Below, piece after piece: positions 1 through 7,388 of a stretch of DNA of 40,045 nucleotides (positions are counted from its first letter, which is position 1; every line of letters begins with the position of its first letter). Both the position numbers and the translations under genes were made by a program. This DNA comes from SMWC01 sp045561055 (lineage in GTDB: Bacteria > Pseudomonadota > Gammaproteobacteria > Steroidobacterales > Rariloculaceae). Where the stretch lies: NCBI GenBank assembly GCA_045561055.1, contig JBJKYL010000011.1, positions 1 through 40,045 of the forward strand. Direction: 5' to 3'. Below the pieces are notes generated by a model that saw only the letters and a list, made by a program, of their open reading frames with translations, was not told the DNA's origin and did not search any database.

Positions 1-1064
1 GCGTTACCGAGCGCCGAGATTTCGAGCCAGGGGCCGATCTCGTTGCGAAAACGCTGGTAGGATTCGTAGATTCGGGAAATTATGGGGTCTTGTGCTACGA
101 GTTCCTCCAAGACCTCGATACTTAAAGCTTCTAGTGCTTCCAATACGTCGTCAGGGAAACGGCGTAACTCGACGCCATGTTCTTCGACCAAAGTCTTCAG
201 CGCTTCGTGATTACGCGTATTGAACTCCGCGAGAAGGTAGCTGTTTTCGGCGTAACAGGCCGTTCGCACAACGTGTTGTAGTTCAGGCGATAACGATTCG
301 TACGCCCCTCTTGCCACTAGAAGCTCCAATGCACCCGATGGTTCCTGCCAGCCTGGGTAGTAATAATACTGCGCAGCCTGGTGAAATCCCGATGCCAGGT
401 CGTTGTATGGGCCAACCCATTCCGTCGCATCAATCGCCCCCGTTTGTAAGGCGGTGAAAATTTCGGCGACCGGCATCACCACGGGAAGTACGCCCGCCCG
501 TTGCATCACTTCGCCACCGAGTCCTGGAATGCGCATTTTCAGTCCGACGAGATCTTCTATCGAGTTGATCTCGCGATTGAACCAGCCGCCCATCTGAGGG
601 CCAGTGTTACCCGCTACGAAAGGGACGATATCTAGCGGCGCATAAGCTTCCTGCCATAGATTGTGTCCGCCGCCATGAAAGAGCCACGCGTTGAAGACGT
701 CGGGAGACATACCAAACGGTACACTACCGAACAGTTGAGCAGCGGGTATCTGGCCGCGCCAGTAGATCGGGGCGCTGTGGCCGAGCTGAATCGTTCCTCT
801 CGACACAGCATCGAGGACTTCGAATGCGGGTACAAGTTCTCCTGCTGCGAATACCTCGACCGAAATGCGGCCGCCGGAAACCTCTTCGAGCCGTTTTGCG
901 AGTCGAGTGGCGGAGACGCCGTGGCCTGGAAAGTTCGGTGGCCACGATGTCACCATGCGCCATTCGTGTCGCTCGTCGGAGGCGATAACATTGTCCGCGC
1001 TCTCAGGTTGTGTGCAGCCGGCCAGAGTTCCAAGGCCGCCGTAGAGGAATGAGCGTCTTCGCAT
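1..1064 (-). CDS. TRAP transporter substrate-binding protein, DctP/TakP-like (3' end cut by window edge)
   Basis: Exported solute receptor of a tripartite ATP-independent periplasmic transporter. It captures an organic acid for a DctQM-type membrane permease, which is not in the window. The reading frame opens at an ATG and runs about 354 codons to the window edge, so only the last few residues are missing. It starts with a twin-arginine-like signal (RRRSFLYGG) followed by a lipobox-like LAGC at about residues 14-17. It is therefore probably Tat-exported and possibly lipid-anchored. Family signatures are MVTSWPPNFPG after the signal, AAGELVPAFEVLDAV, GNTGPQMGGWFNREI, LKMRIPGLGGEV and GAIDATEWVGPYND. 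These resemble the 2-oxoacid-binding TakP branch most closely, but the ligand is inferred only. It is transcribed away from glnS. Short plus-strand ORFs in this stretch are antisense shadows. Confidence 0.88.
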   Translation of the reverse strand, partial: MRRRSFLYGGLGTLAGCTQPESADNVIASDERHEWRMVTSWPPNFPGHGVSATRLAKRLEEVSGGRISVEVFAAGELVPAFEVLDAVSRGTIQLGHSAPIYWRGQIPAAQLFGSVPFGMSPDVFNAWLFHGGGHNLWQEAYAPLDIVPFVAGNTGPQMGGWFNREINSIEDLVGLKMRIPGLGGEVMQRAGVLPVVMPVAEIFTALQTGAIDATEWVGPYNDLASGFHQAAQYYYYPGWQEPSGALELLVARGAYESLSPELQHVVRTACYAENSYLLAEFNTRNHEALKTLVEEHGVELRRFPDDVLEALEALSIEVLEELVAQDPIISRIYESYQRFRNEIGPWLEISALGN

Positions 1065-1158
1065 CCATCCATTTTGCCTTGGGTTGCTTGCTTCTGCCAG
1101 GGTTTGATGATGCAGTTGAATTGTGCCCGACGGTGCTCATGAACGACAATTACGCTCT

Positions 1159-2856
1159 ATGGAAAAAAATTCACCTCGGGGCCCCGATTTTGTTCGCCAA
1201 ATTGTGGTTGCCGATATCGAAAAGGGGAAACATGGTGGTCGTGTACAAACGCGTTTTCCGCCAGAGCCCAACGGCTATCTGCATATAGGGCATGCGAAGG
1301 CGATCTGTCTTTCCTTTAACATCGCGGCCGAGTTCAGTGGCCAGTGTTTTCTACGTTTAGATGATACAAATCCGGAGACGGAAAACTCAGAATTTGTATC
1401 GGCTATCCAACGGGATGTGCGCTGGCTTGGCTTCGAATGGCCCAAGTTGACGCATGCATCTGACTATTTTCCGCAGTTGTACCAACTAGCTATCGAACTG
1501 GTAAAAGCTGACAAGGCCTATGTCGACAGTCTCAGCGCGGCCGAGATTCGTGACTATCGTGGCACGCTTACCGAATCCGGTCGACCTAGTCCGCACCGCG
1601 ATCGCAGTGTTGATGAAAATCTCGAGCTATTTGAGGGAATGCGCCGTGGCGATTTCGAGGAAGGTGAACATGTTCTACGAGCGAAGATTGATATGGCTTC
1701 GCCCAACATGAATCTTCGCGATCCGACTTTGTACCGGATCCGCAAGTTACCGCATCAACGAACCGGAGATTCTTGGTGCATTTACCCGATGTACGATTTT
1801 GCGCATACGCTCTCGGATGCGTTGGAAGGGACGACACATTCATTGTGTAGTCTAGAATTTGAGGATCATCGGCCGCTCTACAATTGGTTGATCGAACAAC
1901 TTCCGGTCCCACATATCCCGCAGCAGATCGAGTTTTCGCGCTTAAATCTCATGTACACGGTAATGAGTAAGCGTAAACTCAAGCAGCTTGTCGACGAAGG
2001 TCATGTTGATGGTTGGGACGATCCACGGATGCCAACATTGTCAGGGATGCGGCGGCGTGGATACCGGCCTACAGCGATCCGCGATTTCATTGGACGTATC
2101 GGAATAACTAAAAAAGACCACTTGATTGAACTGGGTTCGCTAGAGAGTGCTGTTAGAGACGACCTGAATGAGCATGCGCCGCGCCGCTTTGCTATCCTGC
2201 GGCCTCTCAAGGTTGTTATCGAAAACTATCCTGATGATGAGGAGTGGCTTGAGGCTGCGAACCATCCGAATCGGCCTGATCTCGGCTCTCGCGAGGTGCC
2301 GTTCTCCCGTGAAATTTACATCGAGCGCGATGATTTTATGGAAGAGCCGCCGGGAAAATTCCGTCGCTTGGCGCCGGGGCGTGAAGTTAGACTCCGTTAC
2401 GCCTACATTATTAAGTGTGAGGATGTGATTAAAAACGCTGCGGGTGAAATTATCGAGCTGCGATGCAGTTACGATCCCGAGACACGCAGTGGTTCCGCGC
2501 AGAGCCAGAGAAAAGTGAAAGGAACGATTCACTGGGTATCCGCTCGTCATGCGGTACGCGCGGAAGTTCGACTTTATGACCGCCTGTTTAGGGTCCCAAC
2601 GCCAGACCGAGGGGAGGGGAATTTCTTGGAAAAACTTAACCCCGACTCTCTCGAGAGGCTGTCTGATGCTGCACTTGAGCCTACCTTAGCGCAGGCGCTT
2701 CCGGGTGAGTTTTTTCAGTTTGAACGCCAGGGCTACTTTGTCGTCTATACAGGTGGAGTTGATAAACCGCTCGTGTTTTCTCGGACGGTCACGTTGCGTG
2801 ATTCATGGGCGAAGTTGGAGCGCCAGGCGGCAGATCAGGCGAACCTGTCGCTGTGA
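1159..2856 (+). CDS. glnS: Glutaminyl-tRNA synthetase
   Basis: Class I aminoacyl-tRNA synthetase that charges tRNA-Gln with glutamine in the cytosol. The HIGH motif is at residues 42-45 (PPEPNGYLHIGHAK) and the KMSKS-type loop is VMSKRK at about 268-273, as in E. coli GlnS. The C-terminal half carries the two anticodon-binding beta-barrels (for example VIENYPDDEEW and GTIHWVSARHA). The frame is open from an ATG at 1123, but the family N-terminus (FVRQIVVADIEKGKH) fits the ATG at 1159, giving 565 aa against about 554 in E. coli. It lies upstream of the moa genes with a 126-nt gap. No sign of transfer or damage is seen. Confidence 0.96.
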   Translation: MEKNSPRGPDFVRQIVVADIEKGKHGGRVQTRFPPEPNGYLHIGHAKAICLSFNIAAEFSGQCFLRLDDTNPETENSEFVSAIQRDVRWLGFEWPKLTHASDYFPQLYQLAIELVKADKAYVDSLSAAEIRDYRGTLTESGRPSPHRDRSVDENLELFEGMRRGDFEEGEHVLRAKIDMASPNMNLRDPTLYRIRKLPHQRTGDSWCIYPMYDFAHTLSDALEGTTHSLCSLEFEDHRPLYNWLIEQLPVPHIPQQIEFSRLNLMYTVMSKRKLKQLVDEGHVDGWDDPRMPTLSGMRRRGYRPTAIRDFIGRIGITKKDHLIELGSLESAVRDDLNEHAPRRFAILRPLKVVIENYPDDEEWLEAANHPNRPDLGSREVPFSREIYIERDDFMEEPPGKFRRLAPGREVRLRYAYIIKCEDVIKNAAGEIIELRCSYDPETRSGSAQSQRKVKGTIHWVSARHAVRAEVRLYDRLFRVPTPDRGEGNFLEKLNPDSLERLSDAALEPTLAQALPGEFFQFERQGYFVVYTGGVDKPLVFSRTVTLRDSWAKLERQAADQANLSL

Positions 2857-2982
2857 AGGGCTTGTCTCAACGGCGCCAATATGAGTATTTGTCGCAATTA
2901 AAATTGACGGATTGTCTTCTCGCGAAACGGGAGTGCGGATGGTTACTTGCCACGCACCGTTCGATAGCGCATCGTAAGCAAG

Positions 2983-4029
2983 ATGGTTAACAAGGTAACT
3001 AAATGGCAATCCTCCGTTGAGGTTACGGATACCCTATCACGGCCTCTGCGCGACCTTCGAATCTCGGTTATTGATCGCTGTAATTACCGATGCCCTTACT
3101 GTATGCCCGCCGACATTTACGGTGACGATTACGATTTTCTGCCGCGTGATCACTGGCTGACTCCGGGAGAACTTAAGCGAATTGCCGGACTCTTCATACA
3201 ACTCGGCGTGTCGAAGCTGCGATTAACAGGCGGGGAACCCCTGCTACGCCGGGATATCGTGGATATCGTCGCGAAACTCAGCTCGATTCCCAGCCTTGAT
3301 GACTTTGCTTTGACGACGAATGGAACGCTACTCGCGGATCGCGCCAAGGATCTCAAAGCGGCTGGATTGCAGCGCGTCACGGTCAGTGTCGACAGCCTCG
3401 ATGAGGCTGTATTCAAGGAAATGAGCGGTGGTCGCGGCAATATCCAAAGTGTGTTGGATGGAATTGCGGCTGCCCAGCGTGTTGGCCTCGGCCCAATCAA
3501 ACTCAATGTCGTGGTCCAGAAGGGCAAGAACGATGATACGGTCCTAAATCTACTTAAACATTTCCGCGGTTCCGGGCTCATTCTCCGATTCATCGAGTAC
3601 ATGGATGTCGGTACGTTAAACGGCTGGCGCCTCGACGAGGTCGTCCCGTCGAGGGAACTGTTGGACAAGATATCGGCACGCTGGCCTCTTAAGCCGCTGG
3701 AGCGTAACTATCGGGGCGAGGTGGCGCGACGTTACGCGTTCGAAGACGGTCTGGGTGAGATCGGCTTCATATCTTCCGTAAGCGAGCCTTTCTGTGGCGC
3801 TTGCCACCGAGCTAGGCTGTCTGCCGACGGAACTATTTACACTTGTCTATTCGCGAGCGAGGGTATCGATCTTCGTGGGCCGCTGCGAGGCGGCGCTAGC
3901 GATGCTGATCTCGTCAGTATGCTGCAAAACCTTTGGAGACAGAGAGCTGATCGTTATAGCGAGATGCGTAATAAGGAGACGAAGCCGCCGCGTGATTCCC
4001 GCGTAGAGATGTATAGGATCGGCGGCTGA
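2983..4029 (+). CDS. moaA: GTP 3',8-cyclase MoaA (radical SAM)
   Basis: First step of molybdenum-cofactor synthesis. It converts GTP to 3',8-cyclo-7,8-dihydro-GTP using S-adenosylmethionine. The N-terminal 4Fe-4S motif CNYRCPYC gives Cys33, Cys37 and Cys40. The SAM-binding TGGEP is in LRLTGGEPLLR, and the second cluster motif CGACHRARLSADGTIYTC is near the C-terminus. The protein ends in the conserved Gly-Gly tail needed for activity. Its 348 aa is normal for the family. Its TGA overlaps the moaC ATG by one base (TGATG), so translation is probably coupled. No moco riboswitch was recognised in the 126-nt leader. Confidence 0.96.
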   Translation: MVNKVTKWQSSVEVTDTLSRPLRDLRISVIDRCNYRCPYCMPADIYGDDYDFLPRDHWLTPGELKRIAGLFIQLGVSKLRLTGGEPLLRRDIVDIVAKLSSIPSLDDFALTTNGTLLADRAKDLKAAGLQRVTVSVDSLDEAVFKEMSGGRGNIQSVLDGIAAAQRVGLGPIKLNVVVQKGKNDDTVLNLLKHFRGSGLILRFIEYMDVGTLNGWRLDEVVPSRELLDKISARWPLKPLERNYRGEVARRYAFEDGLGEIGFISSVSEPFCGACHRARLSADGTIYTCLFASEGIDLRGPLRGGASDADLVSMLQNLWRQRADRYSEMRNKETKPPRDSRVEMYRIGG

Positions 4030-4511
4030 TGCTGACCCATGTTGATTCCGCGAACCGACCAGCGATGGTGAATGTTGGGGATAAAGCTATGACGACCAGA
4101 ACCGCTTGTGCTAGAGCGATTGTTCAGTTCCCAGAAAACGTCATTTCCGACGCGGATATGGGTGAGGCGTTGCGCACTAAGAAGGGTCCTGTGTTCGATA
4201 CGGCGATCATTGCTGGTGTCATGGCTGTTAAGCGCACGCATGAACTCATACCGTTTTGCCACCCGATTCCTCTTGAGGATTGTGTTATCTCTATCGATTG
4301 GGGTTCTCCTGGAGAGGTCGTGATTGAGTGTGCGGTGCGTGCGACTCACAAGACCGGCGTTGAGATGGAGGCACTGACCGGAGCTATGACTGCTGCACTG
4401 ACTGTTTACGACATGTGTAAAGCGCTGTCGCATGGTATCGAGGTCCGCGATGTTCGGCTGGTTTCCAAAACTGGTGGTAAGAGAGATTTCGGGGAGTCTA
4501 CGCAGCCGTGA
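4029..4511 (+). CDS. moaC: Cyclic pyranopterin monophosphate synthase MoaC
   Basis: Acts after MoaA to convert 3',8-cH2GTP into cyclic pyranopterin monophosphate. Family motifs are in order: LTHVDSANRPAMVNVGDK at the start, KKGPVFDTAIIAGVMAVKRT, the active-site segment HELIPFCHPIPLE, then THKTGVEMEALTGAMTAALT and a C-terminal VSKTGGKRDF. Its 160 aa matches the usual length. It starts inside the moaA stop codon, and its own stop overlaps the GTG start of moaD by four bases (GTGA), which is typical of a co-translated operon. Confidence 0.96.
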   Translation: MLTHVDSANRPAMVNVGDKAMTTRTACARAIVQFPENVISDADMGEALRTKKGPVFDTAIIAGVMAVKRTHELIPFCHPIPLEDCVISIDWGSPGEVVIECAVRATHKTGVEMEALTGAMTAALTVYDMCKALSHGIEVRDVRLVSKTGGKRDFGESTQP

Positions 4512-4750
4512 TTAATGTAACCGCGCAGTACTTCGCAGTGTTTGGCGAGCAAGCTGGTAAAAATTTCGAAGAAATTGCAACCTCTGCGGCGACGGTCGGC
4601 GAATTGTACGCTGAGGTGTCGGTGACGTATGGGTTTGCAGATTCAATGGCACACAGTAAGGTCGCAATCAACGGTGAGCTTGTTTCCTGGAGCTCATTAT
4701 TAGCTGATGGTGATGTCGTCCTATTTTTCCCGCCCGTGGCGGGAGGATGA
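4508..4750 (+). CDS. moaD: Molybdopterin synthase sulfur carrier subunit MoaD
   Basis: Small ubiquitin-fold protein that carries the thiocarboxylate sulfur for molybdopterin synthase. The 80-residue protein ends in FFPPVAGG. The terminal Gly-Gly is the site of adenylation and thiocarboxylation. The start is a GTG overlapping the moaC stop. An internal ATG further in would remove the first beta-strand. The stop overlaps the moaE start (ATGA), and the GGGAGG encoding the Gly-Gly tail doubles as the moaE ribosome-binding site. Confidence 0.93.
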   Translation: MINVTAQYFAVFGEQAGKNFEEIATSAATVGELYAEVSVTYGFADSMAHSKVAINGELVSWSSLLADGDVVLFFPPVAGG

Positions 4751-5202
4751 AATTTGAAATCACAGACCAGCGCATCGAGCCCGCAGTGCTGAAAGAAACC
4801 CTGTGTCCGCAATTCAGCGGGGGGAGGGCGTTTGTCGCGTTCGAGGGTTGGGTGCGTGACCATAATGATGGTCAACCCGTAACAGCACTCGAATACGAGG
4901 CACATGCTCCTATCGCGACGAAGGAAGGCCAAAGAATTTTGGAAGAAGTGATCGAGCGGTTCGACGTGTTAGCTGTGTTTGGACGACATCGTGTCGGGCG
5001 ACTCGATATTGGAGAATGCGCGGTGTGGGTTGGTGTTAGTGCTGCCCATCGCGGCGTAGCGTTCGATGCCTGCCGTTATGTTATCGATGAGTTGAAGCAG
5101 CGTGTTCCGATTTGGAAGAAAGAGTACTATCTAGATGGCCCTTCGGGCTGGATAAACTCACAGGCGGGAACCGAGGGAGCGGACGCGGATAAAAAGACCT
5201 AG
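4747..5202 (+). CDS. moaE: Molybdopterin synthase catalytic subunit MoaE
   Basis: Large subunit of molybdopterin synthase. It transfers two sulfurs from MoaD thiocarboxylate onto cyclic pyranopterin monophosphate. Motifs seen are GWVRDHNDG, ALEYEAH, the VGVSAAHRGVAFDACRYVIDELK block and the catalytic-lysine segment PIWKKEYYLDGPSGWINS. At 151 aa it is close to the family norm. It is the last gene of the moaACDE operon and ends 10 nt from the convergent mocA-like gene. Confidence 0.95.
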   Translation: MKFEITDQRIEPAVLKETLCPQFSGGRAFVAFEGWVRDHNDGQPVTALEYEAHAPIATKEGQRILEEVIERFDVLAVFGRHRVGRLDIGECAVWVGVSAAHRGVAFDACRYVIDELKQRVPIWKKEYYLDGPSGWINSQAGTEGADADKKT

Positions 5203-5212
5203 AGAAATCGTT

Positions 5213-5864
5213 TCAGCTTGATCCGTACGTCAAGAGTGATAGATCTTCGCTCGTGTCGACGTCGAACGCTGCCTCCGGCATGTCTACGAGTAGCGTGTTC
5301 GAACCGGCTTGGTCAAGAATGGTTTTCGCGCCCATGTCACCCTGGAGTTCGCGAAGACTATGCAACAGTCGTCGTGGCAGAATCGCCGGGACGCCGGGTC
5401 CGTTAGGGTATCTAGCAGCCACGGCTCGACTAGGATGGCGGCGCCAAGCCGCGGTGAGGCGCCCCAACGAAAAAGCGTTGACGTAAGGTTGGTCGGTCAG
5501 CACGATTAATACGCCTCTAGCTTGCCGTGGGAGGGCGTCGACGCCGGCGCGCAAAGAAGCTTGCGATGCCGTCTTGCCAGTGCGTATTATTTACAATTCG
5601 CATCCCACTGCAATTTCTAGCTAGAAGTGAGCGTAACCGTAGGTTATATGCTCCTAGCACGACCAGTAGCTGGTCTGCTGGCGTGACGGCTTGTGCGGCA
5701 TCGATGGCGCGGAGCATCAGCGGTTTAATGGGATCGCGGACGAGTTGCTTAGGATAGCCTAGGCGTCGCGACTCTCCCGCTGCCAATAAAACGCACCACA
5801 GTCCATCAGATGATGCAAGAGCGGAAGATGTCATAGCCGTACTATACTGCAACGAAGTGCTCAT
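5213..5864 (-). pseudogene. MocA/MobA-like molybdopterin nucleotidyltransferase, split by a +1-base frameshift
   Basis: NTP-transferase-fold protein related to MocA (molybdopterin cytidylyltransferase) and MobA. The N-terminal half, read from 5864, has the nucleotide-binding signature LLAAGESRRLGYPKQL and ends in a wrong-frame Arg-rich tail. The C-terminal half continues in another frame from about 5554 with RAGVDALPRQARG, LTDQPYV and GPGVPAILPRRLL. It ends in FDVDTSEDL, the usual family terminus. The join lies at about 5551-5561, where one extra base separates the expected GIASSLRAG from what is present. Together the halves make about 217 aa with no other lesion. This could be a recent mutation or a sequencing error. 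The start could also be the ATG ten codons in. It is convergent with moaE. Confidence 0.8.
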
Positions 5865-5976
5865 AACTTTTAGGTGTTGATAGGTATAGTCAATTGTCGC
5901 CTATATTTTGGTAAATTTATCGTCGTGTTGAATGATAGACGGTAATCTCCTATCGCTACCTATGAAATCATTCGAA

Positions 5977-6048
5977 GAACTAAAGAACTAAAGAACTAAA
6001 GAACTAAAGAACTAAAGAACTAAAGAACTAAAGAGCTAAAGAACTAAG
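5977..6048. repeat. 8-bp tandem repeat (GAACTAAA)x9
   Basis: Nine head-to-tail copies of GAACTAAA. Seven are perfect, copy 8 is GAGCTAAA and copy 9 is GAACTAAG. The array ends 11 bp before the TTG start of the acetyltransferase gene, inside the 195-bp gap between it and the divergent mocA-like gene. The unit contains TAA, and 8 is not a multiple of 3, so the array cannot be part of a long reading frame. An ATG at 5962 that reads into it stops after nine codons. Copy-number changes would alter promoter or leader spacing. Confidence 0.95.
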
Positions 6049-6059
6049 GGGCAACGACT

Positions 6060-6527
6060 TTGTGTAATATTCGTTTGAGTCGTGCTAAACGCAAGGATGT
6101 GCCCGCGATTGCGAATATGGCTCATACTTTGGTTGAACACGGCTTGCCGTTATCTTGGGACGAGCGAAGAGTCGCCCACTGTCTAACGAATACCGACTGC
6201 ATCGTGATCAATGCTAAGGATGGACGTAGACTTGTCGGTTTTGCGATCATGGAATTTCTTGACGGTCGCGCACATCTGTATCTGTTGGCCGTCCAGCCCG
6301 GTCACCAAGGACAAGGTATCGGGCGTGTGCTGCTCGAGTGGTTGCACTCTTCAGCACGTACGGCGGGGATATTTCTTATCGACGTTGAAGTGCGAGTCAG
6401 TAACCTGTCGGCTCAGTCTTTTTACCGGAGTTTGGGTTTCTGCGAGGCTGGTGTAAGACGAGGCTACTACGGTGGGAAAGAGGATGCCTTACGTATGAGC
6501 TGTAATCTTTCGGCGGATATGGCCTAA
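6060..6527 (+). CDS. GNAT-family N-acetyltransferase (RimI/PhnO-like)
   Basis: Predicted acetyl-CoA-dependent N-acetyltransferase, substrate unknown. The acetyl-CoA pyrophosphate loop is HQGQGIGRVLLEWL, preceded by the beta-strand LYLLAVQPG. The later segment VRVSNLSAQSFYRSLGF is the classic GNAT motif B. It is 155 aa, single-domain and cytosolic. The start is a TTG at 6060 with an AAGGGG ribosome-binding site about 9 nt upstream, and no ATG lies in frame before the first motif. The gene sits between two Mo-cofactor genes, but nothing in its sequence ties it to that pathway. Its leader is dominated by the 8-bp tandem repeat. Confidence 0.85.
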   Translation: MCNIRLSRAKRKDVPAIANMAHTLVEHGLPLSWDERRVAHCLTNTDCIVINAKDGRRLVGFAIMEFLDGRAHLYLLAVQPGHQGQGIGRVLLEWLHSSARTAGIFLIDVEVRVSNLSAQSFYRSLGFCEAGVRRGYYGGKEDALRMSCNLSADMA

Positions 6528-6620
6528 GCAAAATCTTATTATAGTGGCCTGCCGTGGTAACGTTTTGTGTAAATCTATCCGCTTGCGGTGTAGCTAGATT
6601 CCTGACAAGGTGATGATGCG

Positions 6621-7144
6621 ATGGCAGACAAAAAACAACGATCATTTGTGCCGCTAGGTATCGCCGTGCTCACGATCTCCGATACTCGTACGAAGGACAG
6701 CGACATCTCCGGTGATTTGCTAGTGGAACGCCTGTCTTCCTCTGGACATGAACTTCGGGACCGCGCGATAGCCAAAGACGACGTCTACGCGATTCGCGCT
6801 AAGGTATCACATTGGATTGTGGAACCTAGCGTCGAAGTCGTCATATGTACGGGTGGGACTGGTGTCACCGGACGTGACGGAACTCCCGAATCAGTTAGCG
6901 TTTTGCTCGATAAGGAGATAGGGGGTTCGGCGAGATGTTTCGTTCTATTTCGTTCGCTGAGATCGGTACGTCGAGCTTACAATCACGATGTCTCGCAGGT
7001 GTTGCGAACGGCACCTATATTTTTTGTCTGCCTGGTTCTCCGAATGCTTGCGGTATGGGTTGGGACAAGATAATCGCGGCGCAGCTAGACTATAGAACAC
7101 GACCCTGCAACCTAGCGGAACTCATGCATCGACTAAAACAATGA
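6621..7144 (+). pseudogene. moaB: Molybdenum cofactor biosynthesis protein MoaB, frameshifted at a G5 tract
   Basis: MoaB/MogA-fold protein that adenylylates molybdopterin before metal insertion. The first frame gives PLGIAVLTISDTRTKDSD, VSHWIVEPSVEVVICTGGTG and VTGRDGTPESVSVLLDKEI. At the five-G run 6921-6925 the frame is lost. The rest of the protein continues in the -1 frame: MFRSISFAEIGTSSLQSR, CLAGVANGTYIFCLPGSP and a C-terminal LDYRTRPCN. Inserting one G (six instead of five) restores a continuous protein of about 174 aa matching E. coli MoaB throughout. The lesion could be a real mutation, transcriptional slippage on the G run, or a homopolymer base-calling error. The ATG at 6621 has a GACAAGGTGATG leader. 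Confidence 0.85.
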
Positions 7145-7228
7145 GATTGCTAACTAGTGCGAATGCAAAATGAGAAGAACACGATTCATTTAGTCATTGC
7201 TATAGGCTAGTATTATCACTCGCTAGAA

Positions 7229-7313
7229 CCGAGGGGTGGCCGGAAACGGCCTGAGAGATTGGCATAAGCCAATTAACCCTTTGAACCTGATCCGGTTAGT
7301 ACCGGCGAAGGGA
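7229..7313 (+). promoter_or_regulatory. TPP (thiamine pyrophosphate) riboswitch
   Basis: Aptamer RNA that binds thiamine pyrophosphate. The conserved core is present in order: GGGGTGG at 7233, GGCCTGAGAGA near 7248-7258, a variable hairpin TTGGC-ATAA-GCCAA at 7259-7272, then ACCCTTTGAACCTGATC and CCGGTTAGTACCGGCGAAGGGA. It precedes a TonB receptor, a PnuT permease and a thiamine-kinase-like gene, all fitting thiamine uptake. By family knowledge TPP binding turns expression off. The expression platform that follows looks translational (separate entry). Confidence 0.96.
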
Positions 7314-7340
7314 CAGGAGCCCGATTTTGGATTTGCCCTC

Positions 7341-7386
7341 TCCCTTCTCCCCTTTCGCGCTGGATCTCGTTCTTGAAGGAGATCTG
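7341..7386 (+). promoter_or_regulatory. Likely translational expression platform of the TPP riboswitch
   Basis: TCCCTTC at 7341-7347 is the exact complement of the aptamer's GAAGGGA at 7307-7313. Its last five bases (CCTTC, 7343-7347) can instead pair with the Shine-Dalgarno GAAGG at 7375-7379. GATCTC at 7363-7368 can also pair with GAGATC at 7379-7384 around a 10-nt loop, covering the rest of the ribosome-binding site just before the ATG at 7389. These mutually exclusive pairings suggest ligand-controlled access to the ribosome-binding site. There is no U-tract terminator. The structure was judged by eye and not folded. Confidence 0.55.
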
Positions 7387-7388
7387 AG

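Noticed and set aside
403..1288. Plus-strand ORFs at 403, 663 and 1010
   Set aside because: They lie antisense to the TRAP receptor gene, which shows strong family motifs. The translations resemble no protein.
2857..2982. Molybdenum-cofactor riboswitch before moaA
   Set aside because: The 126-nt leader does not show a recognisable moco motif by eye. A covariance-model search would be needed.
5962..5991. Small ORF reading into the octamer repeat
   Set aside because: It stops after nine codons inside the repeat, as does every other frame.
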